NCBI RefSeq assembly: GCF_964340395.1
Contig: NC_135561.1
Location: 12,822,961-12,886,960 of the forward strand
From: Glandiceps talaboti
Lineage: Eukaryota > Hemichordata > Enteropneusta > Spengelidae
DNA: 64,000 bases
Direction of reading: 5' to 3'
Part shown: one piece after another, positions 42,019 to 54,083 of the stretch
Position numbering within the stretch: the first letter of the stretch is position 1
Layout of the letters: every line of letters starts with the position of its first letter
Notes under the pieces: generated by a model
Databases searched by the model: none
What the model was told of the DNA's origin: nothing
Seen by the model: the letters and a program-made list of their open reading frames with translations, nothing else
Position numbers and translations under genes: made by a program

Positions 42019-42742
42019 AATGATAATAATCATAATAACAATTTTCCTCTTACCACGGCGTCAGTGCATCCCAACCACCAATGGAGTTCATAGCCATATC
42101 TTCTCGGGTAGCCTTCTTGAACAAGAAAATTGTTTTCTTCGGCAGTGTCAGGAACTGCTAGATGTGCATTGTTAGAGTTGCAAATTTCCTTCGCATCTGA
42201 CCACGTGGTCGTCAATACTTGGCTGAACGAATAACATGATGATTCGAACGATATCCAACCAACTGGACATGTAACACCTTAAAGGAGAGAGAAGTCGTCA
42301 ATTGTGAACGAAACAAAATGATATGTTTTACCACATCGATCATTTAGTTCGTTAACTTTAGTCGCATACGAATGTGTAGAAACGCTGTGGTATTTTATAT
42401 TCCAATAATTACTAAATTATTATCTTACATTACGACGTAAAGTTATTAAGATGTTTATGTACTTGATCACACAATTCATCTAGTAGCTTCGCTCTACGTA
42501 ATTTGTAATTCTCCTCTGGGAAAGGACTATACAATCTATTATTGGAATCACGGAAGAGTTCGGTGGTCTCAAAAAAAGAGTAACATAGTAGCTAAGCTTT
42601 GCTGGTTTTGAAAATTTGATCTGGACAAAACTAGGAACACGATTAATAGATATATGCTCTCACCTTCAACTAACCGCTTTGTATACAGAACGATAATTAT
42701 CAGTTTGAATGCTGCACTCAGAGTTATGTGAATCTTTCCCAT
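38465..42742 (-). CDS. Secreted C-type lectin with Thr-rich C-terminal region, four exons
   Basis: Exons 42664-42742, 42054-42277, 39844-40033 and 38465-39024 join in frame into 1053 bases (350 aa). Residues 1-26 form a signal peptide. Residues ~30-160 form a long-form C-type lectin domain with N-terminal Cys30 and the later conserved Cys. E123-P124-N125 (mannose-type sugar and calcium site) and W147-N-D149 are both present, so calcium-dependent binding of mannose-type sugars is predicted. Residues ~165-320 are rich in Thr/Ser/Gln/Pro with repeats like TTTVTTGTESQ, suggesting an O-glycosylated stalk. The tail has a short Cys-containing end and no membrane segment. The exon 3-exon 4 junction requires a GC donor. 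The start, exons 1-2 and upstream DNA are duplicated at 4.8-9.8 kb. Exact role unknown; immune or adhesion roles are typical of the family. Confidence 0.8.
39282..39590. repeat. (TA)n-(TG)n-(ATGT/ATGC)n-(TCTG)n microsatellite in lectin intron 3
   Basis: Over 200 bases of atgtatgt/atgcatgc with TA, TG and TCTG tracts at the ends. Tyr/Met/Cys-rich open frames here are artefacts. Confidence 0.98.
39844..40033 (-). CDS. Lectin exon 3: sugar-binding half of the lectin domain
   Basis: After a TTGGCAG acceptor it reads EDYVWLCHG, YFNWNPGEPNNWNGDEACM and GMWNDVDCMLRLPYICEYN, containing the EPN and WND motifs and the last disulfide Cys. To join exon 4 in frame it must end at 39,844 with the donor GCAAGT (GC-AG intron). 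If instead it is read through, translation stops at 39,818 after a short tail (GKLCTPAI), giving a lectin without the Thr-rich region. Confidence 0.85.
40849..41606 (+). pseudogene. CR1-like LINE reverse transcriptase relic, copy B
   Basis: Duplicate of the relic at 3,647-4,404 with the same block order (WSSDWQTAF, VRPHLEYAVQSWNP, LEKRRLRGDLIQVFQIM). It carries extra changes, including a new stop where copy A reads TCYINGQ. Lies in lectin intron 2, antisense to the gene. Confidence 0.8.
41759..42020. repeat. Compound microsatellite in lectin intron 2
   Basis: (CATA)n, (ACC)n, (AAC)n, (ACG)n and (AAT)n in the same order as 4,556-4,820 but with different lengths. It ends ~30 bases from the exon 2 donor. 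Confidence 0.95.
42054..42277 (-). CDS. Lectin exon 2: first half of the lectin domain
   Basis: 224 bp, AG acceptor, GTAAGA donor, phases 1 and 0. Encodes GVTCPVGWLSFESSCYSF, the TWSDAKEIC helix region, AHLAVPDTAEENNFLV and ELHWWLGCTDAV. Nearly identical in protein to the orphaned exon at 4,828-5,051. Confidence 0.92.
42664..42742 (-). CDS. Lectin exon 1: start codon and signal peptide
   Basis: The ATG at 42,742 opens MGKIHITLSAAF and a hydrophobic run, ending at Glu26 plus one base before a GTGAGA donor (phase 1). Joins exon 2 in frame. Confidence 0.85.
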
Positions 42743-44009
42743 GGCAAACTGAAAAAAATATCGATATATAAATTATAGTGTTATAAAAAAATAAGGGTAC
42801 ACGATTTCTTGTCTCTCTGTCTCTCTGTCGCTCTGTCTGTCTTTCAGTCTGTCTGTCTCGTCACTGAAAGTACTGGGACTAGGTTAACTTAACATGTGCT
42901 AATTTTTCGGCTTGTCAATTAGAGACATGTTTCATATAAACTATCCATCGAGTCTGGTCTCGTTTCAATTTGTCATACCTTACCATAGCACTATTACTGG
43001 TACCATATATTACACAACCATGCCCATTTTCATAGCAATTATATCCGGTGCAGTTTTACACCCTAAAATATCACAAGTGAAAAGGAACGGTATCATAAAG
43101 ACGACGAAAAATTAAATTTCGTTTTGCTCAAAATTTCCGCTGGGGCCATACGTTATATTTTTGTATATGAAAAGACCGCACAATTATCTTCAGAATGACT
43201 ACTCATATTACTAAATAGTTGTATAAGACAATCAAACTTTGGATTTTGATATTATATTTCAACAGAAATTTGAATTTTACAAGACATGCTAGCATTGTGG
43301 GGATTATTTCTTTTTTTCTTTCCATGTCTGCCTGCCAGGTGTTTTGGAAATTCAAGGACGGGAAACACAGTATATAGTTGATACAGCACAATATCCATAA
43401 TATATGTTATCGGGAAGAAAGTTTCTGACGAGTAATAAAAAGATAACCAAATTGGTTGTCACTCTTTAGTTTGCAACATATGTTTAGTGATTACTAGAAA
43501 CATATGTTTAGTGATTACTAGAAACGTTTTAAATATATGCATACTCAAACCATATCGCAATCCTAGGTATACGTACTTCTTGATACAATATGTTTACAAT
43601 TTTGTATAAATAGTAATAAAACTTAATGGGGGGGGGGGGGTAACTGGTTTGCAAAAGTTACCTGTACCAGAATATGTTTGCCAACTGCAACTTTTGCACA
43701 GGGAACCATGCACATCCCCTGTAACATTAGTACAGAGACTGTACTAGCTATGTGTACTAGTTTAAACTAGTTCTTTTTCCTTCGTTGATTATGTCTGAAT
43801 AACTAATTTTGGCACATGATGAATTACTTTCACCCTATAACAGCTCCGAATTAAATCGTATTACTTTACCTGTCTGTCGCGTTTCATAACATTACACGTC
43901 ATTAAACTATAACTTACTTTTTTTTTTAATTTCGTAAAAAGCGCACTACACTGCGTCTCAGTGCTCTTTACAATACTCAAAACGTGGTTAAAAGGTAAAA
44001 CAAAACATT
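42743..44009. other. Lectin 5' flank and non-coding part of copy B
   Basis: Contains the lectin promoter region, a (GTCT)n tract and a poly-G run at about 43,628-43,640. No other gene recognised. Confidence 0.5.
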
Positions 44010-44151
44010 AAACGCAATCTTAAAACTCACCTTGTTAACAGTTTTTAACTGCGTGAAAAACACACCCTACAAGTGATACAATTACAATTTTCGTTGCACG
44101 AATCACACGTGGTAATATTGCCTTTAAAAGGTGAGTTTTAAGATTGCGTTT
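44010..44151. repeat. Foldback (MITE-like) element with ~24-bp arms
   Basis: aacgcaatcttaaaactcac followed by ctt (44,011-44,033) is the inverse of aaggtgagttttaagattgc followed by gtt (44,129-44,151). In copy A the right arm is shortened because 41 bases are missing. Confidence 0.8.
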
Positions 44152-44939
44152 AAAAGATTCAAGTGTAGTATCAAGCGAATATTAAATGGAAGCTGATTCC
44201 ACATAATTGGAGCCATAATTGAAAATGCACGGAAACCATGATTTTTTGTAGTGCTAGTCGTATCTTGCCTCTTTAAAATCAATTTATCAGCATAACGAAG
44301 TGTGCGCGTCGGGTATAAATTTCAATCAGCGTCCGCAGGGAGTCTGGGCATTCACCAAGAAGAATTTTGAACGTGAAAAATGCAAACGCTAAAAGCAAAA
44401 CATATTAAAATTTTGATTTTGTTTTACATTTTCAAAGTTGATTTCAAAGTAAATAAAATATATTACATATAAATGTTTGATGCCTTACCTACGTTGAGAA
44501 CGGTTACCTACGTTGGCACACGGCGAATAGCATTATGAATTATGTAGGCCTTTTTTAACCGACAGATGGTATATAGGTTCCCAATTCATGGATATAGACC
44601 CGGGGCACGATTTCAGAACACCGATCAGAAATGAAAGCTGCGTGATAACCTCGCGAAGCATATCATATTGTAATGAGTCGGTATATGTTATTCACACAAT
44701 ATAAACTACATGCAATGATTTGCAATAATTTTCATAATGGTGCTAAATTGATTTTTTACGTGATTTCTTGAAACTCCCCTTTTTCACAAAAATATTGATA
44801 GTATTTATGATCTACTTCTTTATAAATGTTATTATGTTGAGTCATTATGGTGAAATCATTAGAGTAACAGACTCGGTGTGTGTGTGTCTGTGAATGTGTG
44901 TGTTTGTGTGTGTTGGGGGGGGGGGGTGTTAATATCTTG

Positions 44940-45100
44940 TGGGATGCAAGATTTGAACTACGATTGTATCACAATAAACCAATGCCAGCTGTATAATTAA
45001 GGGACCTTGTCTGATAGACGCTGATTTGAGATAGACTTAAATCCGTACATGTACTATTAAAAACTGTGATGGATTGTGTGCTATTATTAAATGGAGGAAA
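44940..45100 (+). repeat. Old 5'-truncated SINE copy (copy B)
   Basis: Duplicate of the 7,705 SINE relic with the same truncation, so it was present before the segmental duplication. Confidence 0.75.
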
Positions 45101-47085
45101 TATAAATGATATTGAAATATTAAACACAATTATAACGTTTAACTTTGAATGGTGTCTTTAATGATTAATTATCAGTTACAAGCTGTGACTAGGCCAAAGG
45201 TTGTTTGTAAGCTTATTTGTTATTTTCTACTCTTTATAGAAAAATAATGTTATCTTTTAAAATATTTGTATTTCTTCATGCCTCAAAATAAACAATTCCA
45301 ACCTGTTGCCTTGCAGGCAATTTTTATCGGCAAGATCAAAGGGTTTACTCTCGCTTCATACTTTCTATAGCGTTCATTATATTGGCAAGACAAAGCAGGA
45401 GTAGAACATATAGCACCTTACCTCATCCTTCATCGAACGAAAGTCGACCAAGTTTAATCATTAAACGAATCAGAACATGTAAGCGACCCGCTTTTAGAAG
45501 TTTACTGGAAGCATTTTTATTTCTCACATGTATGCACAATGTAAAATCATTGTCGGCATGTTAAAAGTATTTTCCAGAGAATGTTTGCAGGGCGTCCACA
45601 TTATACACAGAGCATTTGTTTTTGGAAAGATATGCAAACAAATACAAATAACTGTTTTACATGTACACGATCTGAATACGTGTTTCTCTCACCTATCATT
45701 GTATGATTATGTTTACCCCTTTATCAACAATGACCCTCTGAAACAATATCCCTGCCATGCACATGCATTGATTAAAGCATACATACGCTTCTGATACATC
45801 TATAGTATTATATTCAATTGGAAGGATTTTGTGACCTTACAAAATGATATCGTGGCCCATCAAACAAATATATATTACTTCGAGATCTCAAGACACTTTC
45901 TCGTTATCTCAAGAAACAAGGCACTTGGTCGATGATGACTTGAGAGATATTTTTGAAGCAGCAAATGCAAATACATATGCATTAAGAAAGCGTGTACCTT
46001 GCTAGCATGCTTCAGTACCCTCGTGTTCGTTCATGCAAAAAATAAATCAGCACAACATAAAAGTAAAGGCAAGTCAGATATTCTGAAAATTTGGGGTACA
46101 ACAGACTAATACAATATAATGACATCGATAACAGAAGTTCGTTATAACAATGGTGCAATGCTCCCAGCAGTGTAAGCTGAAGTTATAGCGTCGGTAGCTT
46201 TGATCATTAGTCCAACTTTATCGACCATTGCTGAATTAGGCAACATGCAACTATTCATGCACCATCCAGCAATACTACTTCCATATTATTTCACAACTTC
46301 ACGTTTTATGGTCCCATTAATTATTTTCCAAGTCGTCTATACAAATAGCATATGCGAGCTCACTGTGTACTGATCACTGCAGTGACCGTCTGTGATTTGG
46401 ACAGATAGCGTGACTAAAATAGTCACGATTCTATTGTCCTTATATAAATTGACAAAACAATTGTTTAAGACTTGATTTTATTGAATTGTATCAAGGTGAA
46501 CAGAGTCTCTTATATTATAGTTCGTTTGGACAAGTTGGCTTTCGTAATGTCAATAAATATTCGCAACTACTGAAAAAACAGACGGATGGTGTGTTGTACT
46601 GTCTTTCTGTATTATCAGTATCTACGAAATATCCCTCCCTTTAATATAATGCTTGGTTCCTACATAGACGTTCGTTCAACATGTAACTGATTTCTCAGCA
46701 TCTATTGAAGACAAATACAAAGCGTTAGAACAAATATGTTGATATATTATAATAGCAATACAACACCCGGTATACGTTCGAGTTGGGTACAACTCGCTCC
46801 ATATAACACTCCCCTATTGACAGGTGCATTTTATGTCCCGAAACGTACCCGTGGGTATTGCTTAAACGAATCGAATTTTCCACTTTTGCAGAATTCAATC
46901 GGTGTATGCGTAGCCACATTTCAAATCCTAAGACATATTCAAATAGCTTCAGAAACACTATTGACAATAAGTAATGGAACTACTATATATCATTATGGTT
47001 TTATTCATTATAATAGTAAACATTGTAGTATTCGTCCATGCAAACAGTTTACATAAATGATAACTTCCGATATAAAGATACATTG
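45101..47085. other. Non-coding right part of copy B
   Basis: No gene recognised. Differs from copy A by substitutions and several short indels (for example near 45,915). Confidence 0.5.
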
Positions 47086-47559
47086 CTACAATAAATATGT
47101 ATGGTTTCAGCTGTTTGAGAGGCTTAAAGATAACAATATTTCTTAGCCATATGTTGTAAGAAAACTGACAGAGAAAGTAAATAATAGATCGACGTTACAA
47201 TTTAAATAAATAAAAGATTAGTTTGTGAAATGCCAACTAAATCTTACGTTATGGTGTCGTCAATATGTGTCATTAAATATCCAAATTACGGTTTAATTGT
47301 TGACTTTCATGTGCTTTTCACTATGAAAACAACTATGACATGCGCTTGCTGGTGAAGAATATATATATATATTGTACACTGAAAACCTTAGTTTAGAATC
47401 TAATACAGAAATACATGCTAGTCTATTCAACTGCAGACAGCTGACCGTCCATTGACACCTTAACGTTTGATTGCCATTTATTGTTTAAAACAAAACAAAT
47501 ATACAACAGCAAGTTTATTAATTTGAGTTACGATGCCTCATTAGTAATGATCTATATAT

Positions 47560-47664
<105 letters not shown>

Positions 47665-47879
47665 TACACCTACAATACTATGCCTTATTCGAGGTTTTGA
47701 TACGGACAATACTAAAAATTTAGAAAGTCTATGGAGCTGGAACCGTACATCCCCACGGACTTAATGATGATGAACCATCTGGCATACAAAAGTAACTATG
47801 TTCTTTATTTACCTTTTAAATTATTCTACCTTCCCTTTTGATCACATGACTGTGTTTTCCCTTTGTTCTGACATGCGCA

Positions 47880-48020
47880 GTTTATTTGTTAGCTTTCGTG
47901 TGTTGGTAAAAGCTTGAAGAAGGTGTGCTAGACGCACCGAAACGTTGCTTGTTAGTAATTTACCTTGAGATTGGAAGTAAGGCCGACTTTGTACACTACC
48001 TGTTCATCAAGTCACTTATA
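47880..48020 (+). mobile_element. Possible Penelope-like element end with hammerhead-like core
   Basis: ttgaaga (47,914-47,920), a 6-bp stem ggtgtg/cgcacc (47,922-47,927 and 47,933-47,938) and gaaac (47,939-47,943) follow the order of a hammerhead ribozyme core. The first core base (normally C) is T, and there is one unpaired A, so it is probably inactive. Penelope-like elements carry such motifs at their ends. The following 40 bases recur inverted at 10,861. No RT is visible. Confidence 0.35.
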
Positions 48021-48442
48021 TATTTTTAGGCACTCAATGAAAATGCATCTTTTACGAAGTCCATATCCTGCCGTGTTCTATTATGTTTTTTCTGCAAAGT
48101 GACAACCTCTTATCTGTAAGCAATGTTTGCTAAATGTTCACCTTTTAACTAAGAATACAATAGTTATCTTTAAAAAATGTATTACTAACTATGTAGAAGA
48201 TGTCCTTGCACATTTTTATGGATCAAATCGTATTACTTGTGTAATTAAGTTTACACTATTTCATACCACGCAATATGCAACTTTCTCTTGTCTATTACGA
48301 TGTTATCTTATCTTTTTGTGGTGACATTGTGATGGTGAAATTTCAATCTCAAGAGCACGAGCCTTTCCGAAGGGAACTGTAAAATACGTAGAGTCAAGCA
48401 ACCTTTGTCTCTGGTTTCTCAAACATTTGGTTACTTTGAAAT

Positions 48443-48619
48443 CTAACCATCTAGGCGACTGTGCCGGGTACCCTTCTCCATTTTATCTGTCGACGACATC
48501 GGATTTAGCATCAGTGTTTCAGTCTGAGCGGAGCTTGATGATCTCACCGATGATTTGTCTGGTCTACCATAACATAATAAGATAGCTTTCCAATGAGAGT
48601 ACACCTTAGACATGTCACT
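48443..48619 (-). CDS. GPCR exon 4: cytoplasmic tail
   Basis: Acceptor TTATTCAG, then SDMSKVYSHWKAILLCYGR with a Cys that could be palmitoylated, then a Ser-rich stretch (SSVRSSSS) and an end at RHSRLDG with TAG at 48,443. Exactly 59 codons including the stop. Confidence 0.75.
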   Translation of the reverse strand, partial: SDMSKVYSHWKAILLCYGRPDKSSVRSSSSAQTETLMLNPMSSTDKMEKGTRHSRLDG

Positions 48620-51600
48620 CTGAATAAAAGCATAGTGAAAACGTTAGTGTAAGAATTTATTCTAATAAGGCAATACATGAAAGAAATTCTCCAGCATAAA
48701 TTATGATTGCAAAACTAAACCTGGTATTCCCGCACATATATACATAAACGATCGAAACTAAGGCGGTTTAATAGCACGCCAATGCTCGAGAAGTGCATTA
48801 ATATTTTTCTAATCATGATATACACTAATTAAAATTAAAATTATAAACTTACCCTGAACTTGTCACTCAGAAACACATAAACTATGGGATTGAAAATAGC
48901 ATCTGACAATATCGGCCAGATATAGGTGCAGGCACGAATAACATCCGCTGTTAATGGGTGTGTTTCAAGGTACTCAGGGTTATATGTTACAAGTACCAAG
49001 TTGTACAAATTGACCGGAAGCCAGCAAACAACAAATAAAACGATGATAGAGATAAGTGTTCGGATAGTCTACAGAAAATAAAAAAAATAAACATTTACAT
49101 ATTAATTTACATATTAATGTTATTAACATTATGCATACACGAAATATATTTTGTTTGAGAATCTTTGGAATGTCTCTATTCTACAAATTGCACGATGAAA
49201 GTAAATAGTTCGTGATAAACACACTTTTACAAAATCGGTTTTTCAAAAGTGTAAGTACAAAATATTACGTTTGGTTACATCATTGCAGCCGAGTAATGAT
49301 TACACAGAGACTGTGTAAACATGGTTCTATGTTTTGCCCTCCGTGATATCTTTCCTAGGATTACAGAAAGTCATAATAAATGAAACTGTGTCTGGTATGA
49401 CACTCCGACACAGGAGTTGGTCAGCTATCTCACATATGAAGTAAAACAGTTGGGTAAACGTGGATAAATAGGTAGACTTGGATAAATTATAGAAGTTTCA
49501 TAGTTATATGTAAATTTGCTCTGAAGTGAGATCATAAGTTATATATATGTACGCCACACAACCTTAACTTTGGCTTTCCTAAGCCTTGATTCGTCATCAA
49601 TATCAGAACATCCGGGTCTCTTATGTCTCCACAACACCACAATAACCCGCATGTAGCACGTTGATAGTATCACCATAGGCATGATGAATGTCACGATAAA
49701 CATAACCCATATAAAGAGTTTCATCAGATCAATCGGTGGAGAAGCTGGCCACCGCATTGTACATATATATGCAACTCTACCACCACCTATTGGAAATCCT
49801 AGCGTATAGGTGTACAGTAGCATCGGACACCACATTATCAGGGGTATACACCATGACAGGATAATCACTGTGTTTCTCTTCCTGGATGACACTTTAGGTT
49901 CCATTGGATACATCACTGCATAGTATCTATGTACCCCTATCGTTGTCAAGGTAATGATGCTGACAAACTGCGATACCTATGGATATTTTAAAATAAATAT
50001 GCATGTAACAACACATGAAACAAAATGGTTTTCTTTATAACTTATCTAAATCACTCATGCCATCGGATATGATCTTTCTGTTAATATCGTTTAACTGTGT
50101 AAATGTGGGGTTCTGTGTTTTGCCCCTGGTGATATCTTCACTACCTTTAACTATTTAGGTGATGACATTGGCGAATATGTACACATTGTTTTGATGAAGA
50201 TTTTGTATCAAATGGCAGGAACAAATCACCGAAAAATAACTATTGTTATAATAGCTATGAAATAGTAGGCAATGCGACCTTTCTTAGGATGTATCCCATT
50301 TGGCACCGACAATATACTTGTAATAATTTAAATTAATACTCCTTACCACTACATTCCTTTCCTTGTAGAGCCTTTCAGTTTTTAAAAATTCATATCGAAG
50401 TTCCGAATCTGATAATTACAAATATTGTGATGAAAAATAGTTATGCCCCAATACTTGCCTACTATCATACTAATACTTGTAGATTTAAAGTGAAATAACA
50501 ACAACTATCTCCATCTATAATTACGAATGGCAGACTATGTTTTCAACGAAAATATAGACAATCATGATTTAATCTCTGTCTTCCTGATACCTGGATATCT
50601 AAAGTTGTCTATTTGCACTTTCTTTTATTTTGACTATGAATATTTATTTGTGAGAAGATGGCTCTCAATATAATCCTCAATGCTAATCATGTCACTTTTG
50701 ATATGTGATGGGTTTCCGGCTTCGCTGGATTGTTGTCTCCATATCAATATTATTGAGGCCCAGGGCATCTTACCACAAATTAAAAATGCACATGTTGACA
50801 TTCTCACTTCTCTATCATAGCATGTTTCATTAACCAGCCTGCATCAATCATTACAAGTTTGTTGAACAGTATGTTGTATTATTTAGAACCATGTCTTGGA
50901 AGATAGAATTTCAGAATAATGAATAAATTATAGGATTGTTGCATATTTAATTATTTCATCGAAAAACCTGCGAGTAAACAGGATGTTTCATTTTATATGT
51001 CACACTTTCATTCACAGCACCGTCGTCACTGGTTTCACTCTATGTTACATTAATATGTCAGAAAAGCAACCCCGGCAAATGTGTGAACAATATTACATTG
51101 ATAACTGTAAACCCATTTCGTGTCACGTGTGGATACCTCTTGACTAACAAGCTACTGTAAATTCATATATTCGACTACAGGGACCAACGTGATGTGTTAT
51201 GAAAGGCTCTAGGGATATAAAAAATCTATATCTTGTCAAAACTGCAATATAATTATTTCCCTTTGCATGAAATAAGCATAGAATACCCTTGATATATCAA
51301 TGAGAGCGAAACAATGCATTTATTGAAAGTTTTCTTAAGGCTTTCTTTGTCTCGATACTGCGAAATTGATACGGAACGAGTTATTAGAAATGTAACGAAG
51401 CTAATCTCAAGTGGTATGCTTATAACGTTTCACGTTGATAAACATTTACAACAAGAGTATACATTGATGATTAACGCCAATGGGGGTCAAGCAGTATTTC
51501 TCCCCTCTCACACATGTGCATGTAAAAAGGTATTCATATACGTACGGAACACAATTGCAACAATCTGAACGATGTACGCCATCAAAAACCTTTTCCACAT

Positions 51601-51754
51601 GATTCATAGCGCGATTTATACGCTTCAAATCTATTCTCTTACTTCACAGAAAAAAATGTGTCCATAGCTGATCACATTTGTATCAGTACATTTTAGATTT
51701 GATCGGAGTAGAACAATTTTATGAAACGTACCACAGTGGGAAACATTCAAAATT

Positions 51755-51845
<91 letters not shown>

Positions 51846-51885
51846 TTTGTTTATTTTACTTACTTACTTTAACTTACTTACTTAC

Positions 51886-51931
<46 letters not shown>

Positions 51932-52480
51932 GTCTGTCAGTTGGTCGATCGTTCGGTTGATTGGTTGGTTCGTTTGTGTCTGCCGGTCTGTCTATCGTGC
52001 ACAAATTGCCTGACAAACAGACAAGTGGTCAGACAAAAATGATTTCTCGTGTTTGACAATACTAAGGCCAATCAGATTGAAAGATTGGAATAGAAGAATG
52101 ATGAGTATATAATGAAAGAGTAAAAAATCGAGCTTTGCTCCCTTTGTCGAAAGCAGACTGTTGTGAATGCGTGGAGCAAGCTCAAATGTGATATATCTTT
52201 ACTACTCGTAAGGTTAATGTATTTCTTTCTATCTGTTAACGTTTTTGGATAGCTGTTTAGATGAATATGGAAGGCTCCCCTCTCTCAAGTTTGCAATCAC
52301 GTAGGAAAGGTATTCCATATTATGTTTCATAAATCTCCTACACAAGACAAACCACCAGGGGGCAGGCAGACAGGTAGGTAAGTGGGTAGGCAGGTAGGTA
52401 GGTTCATATATGCATTTACACAAATATACACATGTATGCATGTGGGCATGTATGCATGCATGTATGCAATTACATGTATG

Positions 52481-52513
<33 letters not shown>

Positions 52514-54083
52514 GTGTGTGTGTGTGTGTATGTATGCATGTATGTATGCATGTATATGCGTGCAACACTTTTTTGCAATGTATATGAATACCCGTCTGCA
52601 AGAGATAGAACACGCAACAATCGTATCCGTTTTGACTTTGTTCCTGCAAAGTTTTCTACATATTAAAAGGGCTATACCCGAAACGCTATGGATTGTCTTT
52701 CTTGTTTTATTTGGGTGGTTGTATCTATATATATCAACATGATAGTTCTACTCATGTCATCGTAAAATATGCTTATTGAATGTCAGTAACAAATAGCGTT
52801 AATATAAATTATATATCGCCTCAAGTAGAAATGTTCATATAAATAAAGATTGTTGATCTTTTAGTTCAAAAACTCTCCATCTATCTATTTTGTGGCGTTG
52901 ATGTGTCATAGTGGTATCGTTTTCATTTATATATGAATAAATACATGTATTATCGTCAAATTTATATGCAAGAACTTGCAAAATGAACCACATTAAAGGA
53001 TATTGACACAATTTATGCCAGTTTCCTCTCCGTTCTAGTATGACCTTAGAACTATCTTTCAATATCCAATATTAAAATTCTTGTGGAAAACTAACTTTAT
53101 GTGATGTGATGTGAAAAAAATCCGGAATCATATATATTCACGTAAGTGTCTCAGCGGAGAGCCATCTGTGTGTGAAACATTACGATTTCCGTAAACCTTT
53201 AAATTGTGGTTATATATAGACATCTACATTGATAAAAGTGAAACATTACAAATAATAATAATGATACATTTGGAAATCGCTCATTGTTAACTTTATATCA
53301 CAATGTCAAATACTCAACACTGACAAAAGGTGTGTTAGTACTCAAGCTTACTTATTCTTTCGTCCAGATATAACAACCTAAACGTTTATATTTCTTGTAT
53401 GCCATATATTCGTTTTCAGCCTTCTAACAAATGCATGTATACGTTCTGTGTTTAACCTATGGATAGCTGATGAAAGTACTTTGTCGGTAGTGTATCAGCA
53501 CTGAGATACCAGTAACTATAGCAAGCAAAAAAAAAATATCTCAATTCCGCTTTGAATCACTGTGGCAAAATCACACCATACATTGTCTTATCTTTCGATA
53601 CAGAAAATGAAGCTATATCCGGGTTACTATATCATACTAGCATTGCCCTTCATTTTATAAAGGATATTGTTTAAGCTAGTTTATTTAAAGAAAAACAAAT
53701 ATATTTGAACATACCTTCAACGCGTACTGTACTAATTTACACAGGGCATCGCCAAATATCCACTCAGCCATCATTACAGATGAGAACTGCAGCGGCAGGC
53801 ATATGATAGACAACGTCCAGTCAGATATCGCCAGATTAATCAACAGACTATTCAACCGCTTGCCTTTTTTCTGACACATCATAACCCCCATGACCACGGC
53901 GTTTCCAAAAGCCGATAACGCTACACAAATTCCGAAGAACAGGCTCAATACAATTATGGTCTCCTTTGACAACGTTATGAGCTCATACACAAGATAAACA
54001 CTGCCATTGGTGAAATTAACATTTTCGGACATATCGACACTATAGGAATCACTATCCATCCTTTTGTACTGCAATCGGTTCAT
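48443..54083 (-). CDS. Orphan class A (rhodopsin-like) G-protein-coupled receptor, four exons
   Basis: Exons 53715-54083, 49563-49976, 48853-49068 and 48443-48619 join in phase 0 throughout into 391 aa. Features: two N-glycosylation sites (N23, N26) in a short extracellular N-terminus; N61 in TM1; D88 in TM2; Cys115 and Cys195 for the canonical disulfide; TM5 P223; CWLP (276-279) in TM6; NPIVY (321-325) in TM7; then SDKFR starting helix 8 and a Ser-rich tail. At the end of TM3 the DRY motif is H139-R140-Y141. The receptor most resembles peptide receptors of the galanin/allatostatin-like breadth, but I cannot name a ligand. The start is the first ATG after an in-frame stop at 54,129. Intron 1 is 3.7 kb. 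Confidence 0.9.
48853..49068 (-). CDS. GPCR exon 3: TM6 to TM7
   Basis: 72 codons from a CTGTAG acceptor to a GTAAGT donor. TIRTLISIIVLFVVCWLP is TM6 and ILSDAIFNPIVYVFLSDKFR is TM7 plus the helix 8 start. Confidence 0.95.
49563..49976 (-). CDS. GPCR exon 2: TM3 to TM5 and third loop
   Basis: 138 codons. TLTTIGVHRYYAVMYP is the end of TM3. TM4 is VIILSWCIPLIMWCPML, the second loop holds Cys195, and TM5 is LFIWVMFIVTFIMPMVIL. It ends at AKVK before a weak donor (GTTGTG), which is the only phase that joins exon 3 correctly. Confidence 0.9.
49977..53714 (-). other. GPCR intron 1, 3.7 kb
   Basis: Contains (ATTT)n at 51,756-51,848, (GT)n at ~51,887-51,929, a GGTA/ATGT microsatellite region at 52,370-52,555, and no recognisable gene. 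Confidence 0.8.
51756..51930. repeat. (ATTT)n, (ACTT)n and (GT)n microsatellite
   Basis: About 22 attt units, then an acttactt tract, then ~21 GT units. Confidence 0.98.
53715..54083 (-). CDS. GPCR exon 1: N-terminus to TM3
   Basis: The ATG at 54,083 (MNRLQYKRMD) is preferred because upstream in-frame sequence has no ATG before the TAA at 54,129. An alternative ATG is 8 codons downstream (MDSDSYS). Encodes NFTNGS, TM1 with FGNAVV, TM2 LLINLAISDWTLSIICLP and the start of TM3 with Cys115. Donor GTATGT. Confidence 0.92.

Larger units (their letters stand above)
40145..47085. repeat. Segmental duplication, copy B (pairs with 2,943-9,864)
   Basis: Homology begins ~110 bases upstream (in genome coordinates) of lectin exon 3 within intron 2, and ends at about 47,085. 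Copy B is continuous with the complete lectin gene, so it is probably the parental copy. It has a 41-base segment near 44,095 that copy A lacks, longer (CATA)n, (ACC)n and (AAC)n tracts, and a 3-30 base indel here and there. Confidence 0.95.

Noticed and set aside
49539-49562. GPCR exon 2 extended to the stronger GTACAT donor near 49,552
   Set aside because: That donor is out of phase with exon 3. Only AAG|GTTGTG at 49,563 keeps TM6 in frame.
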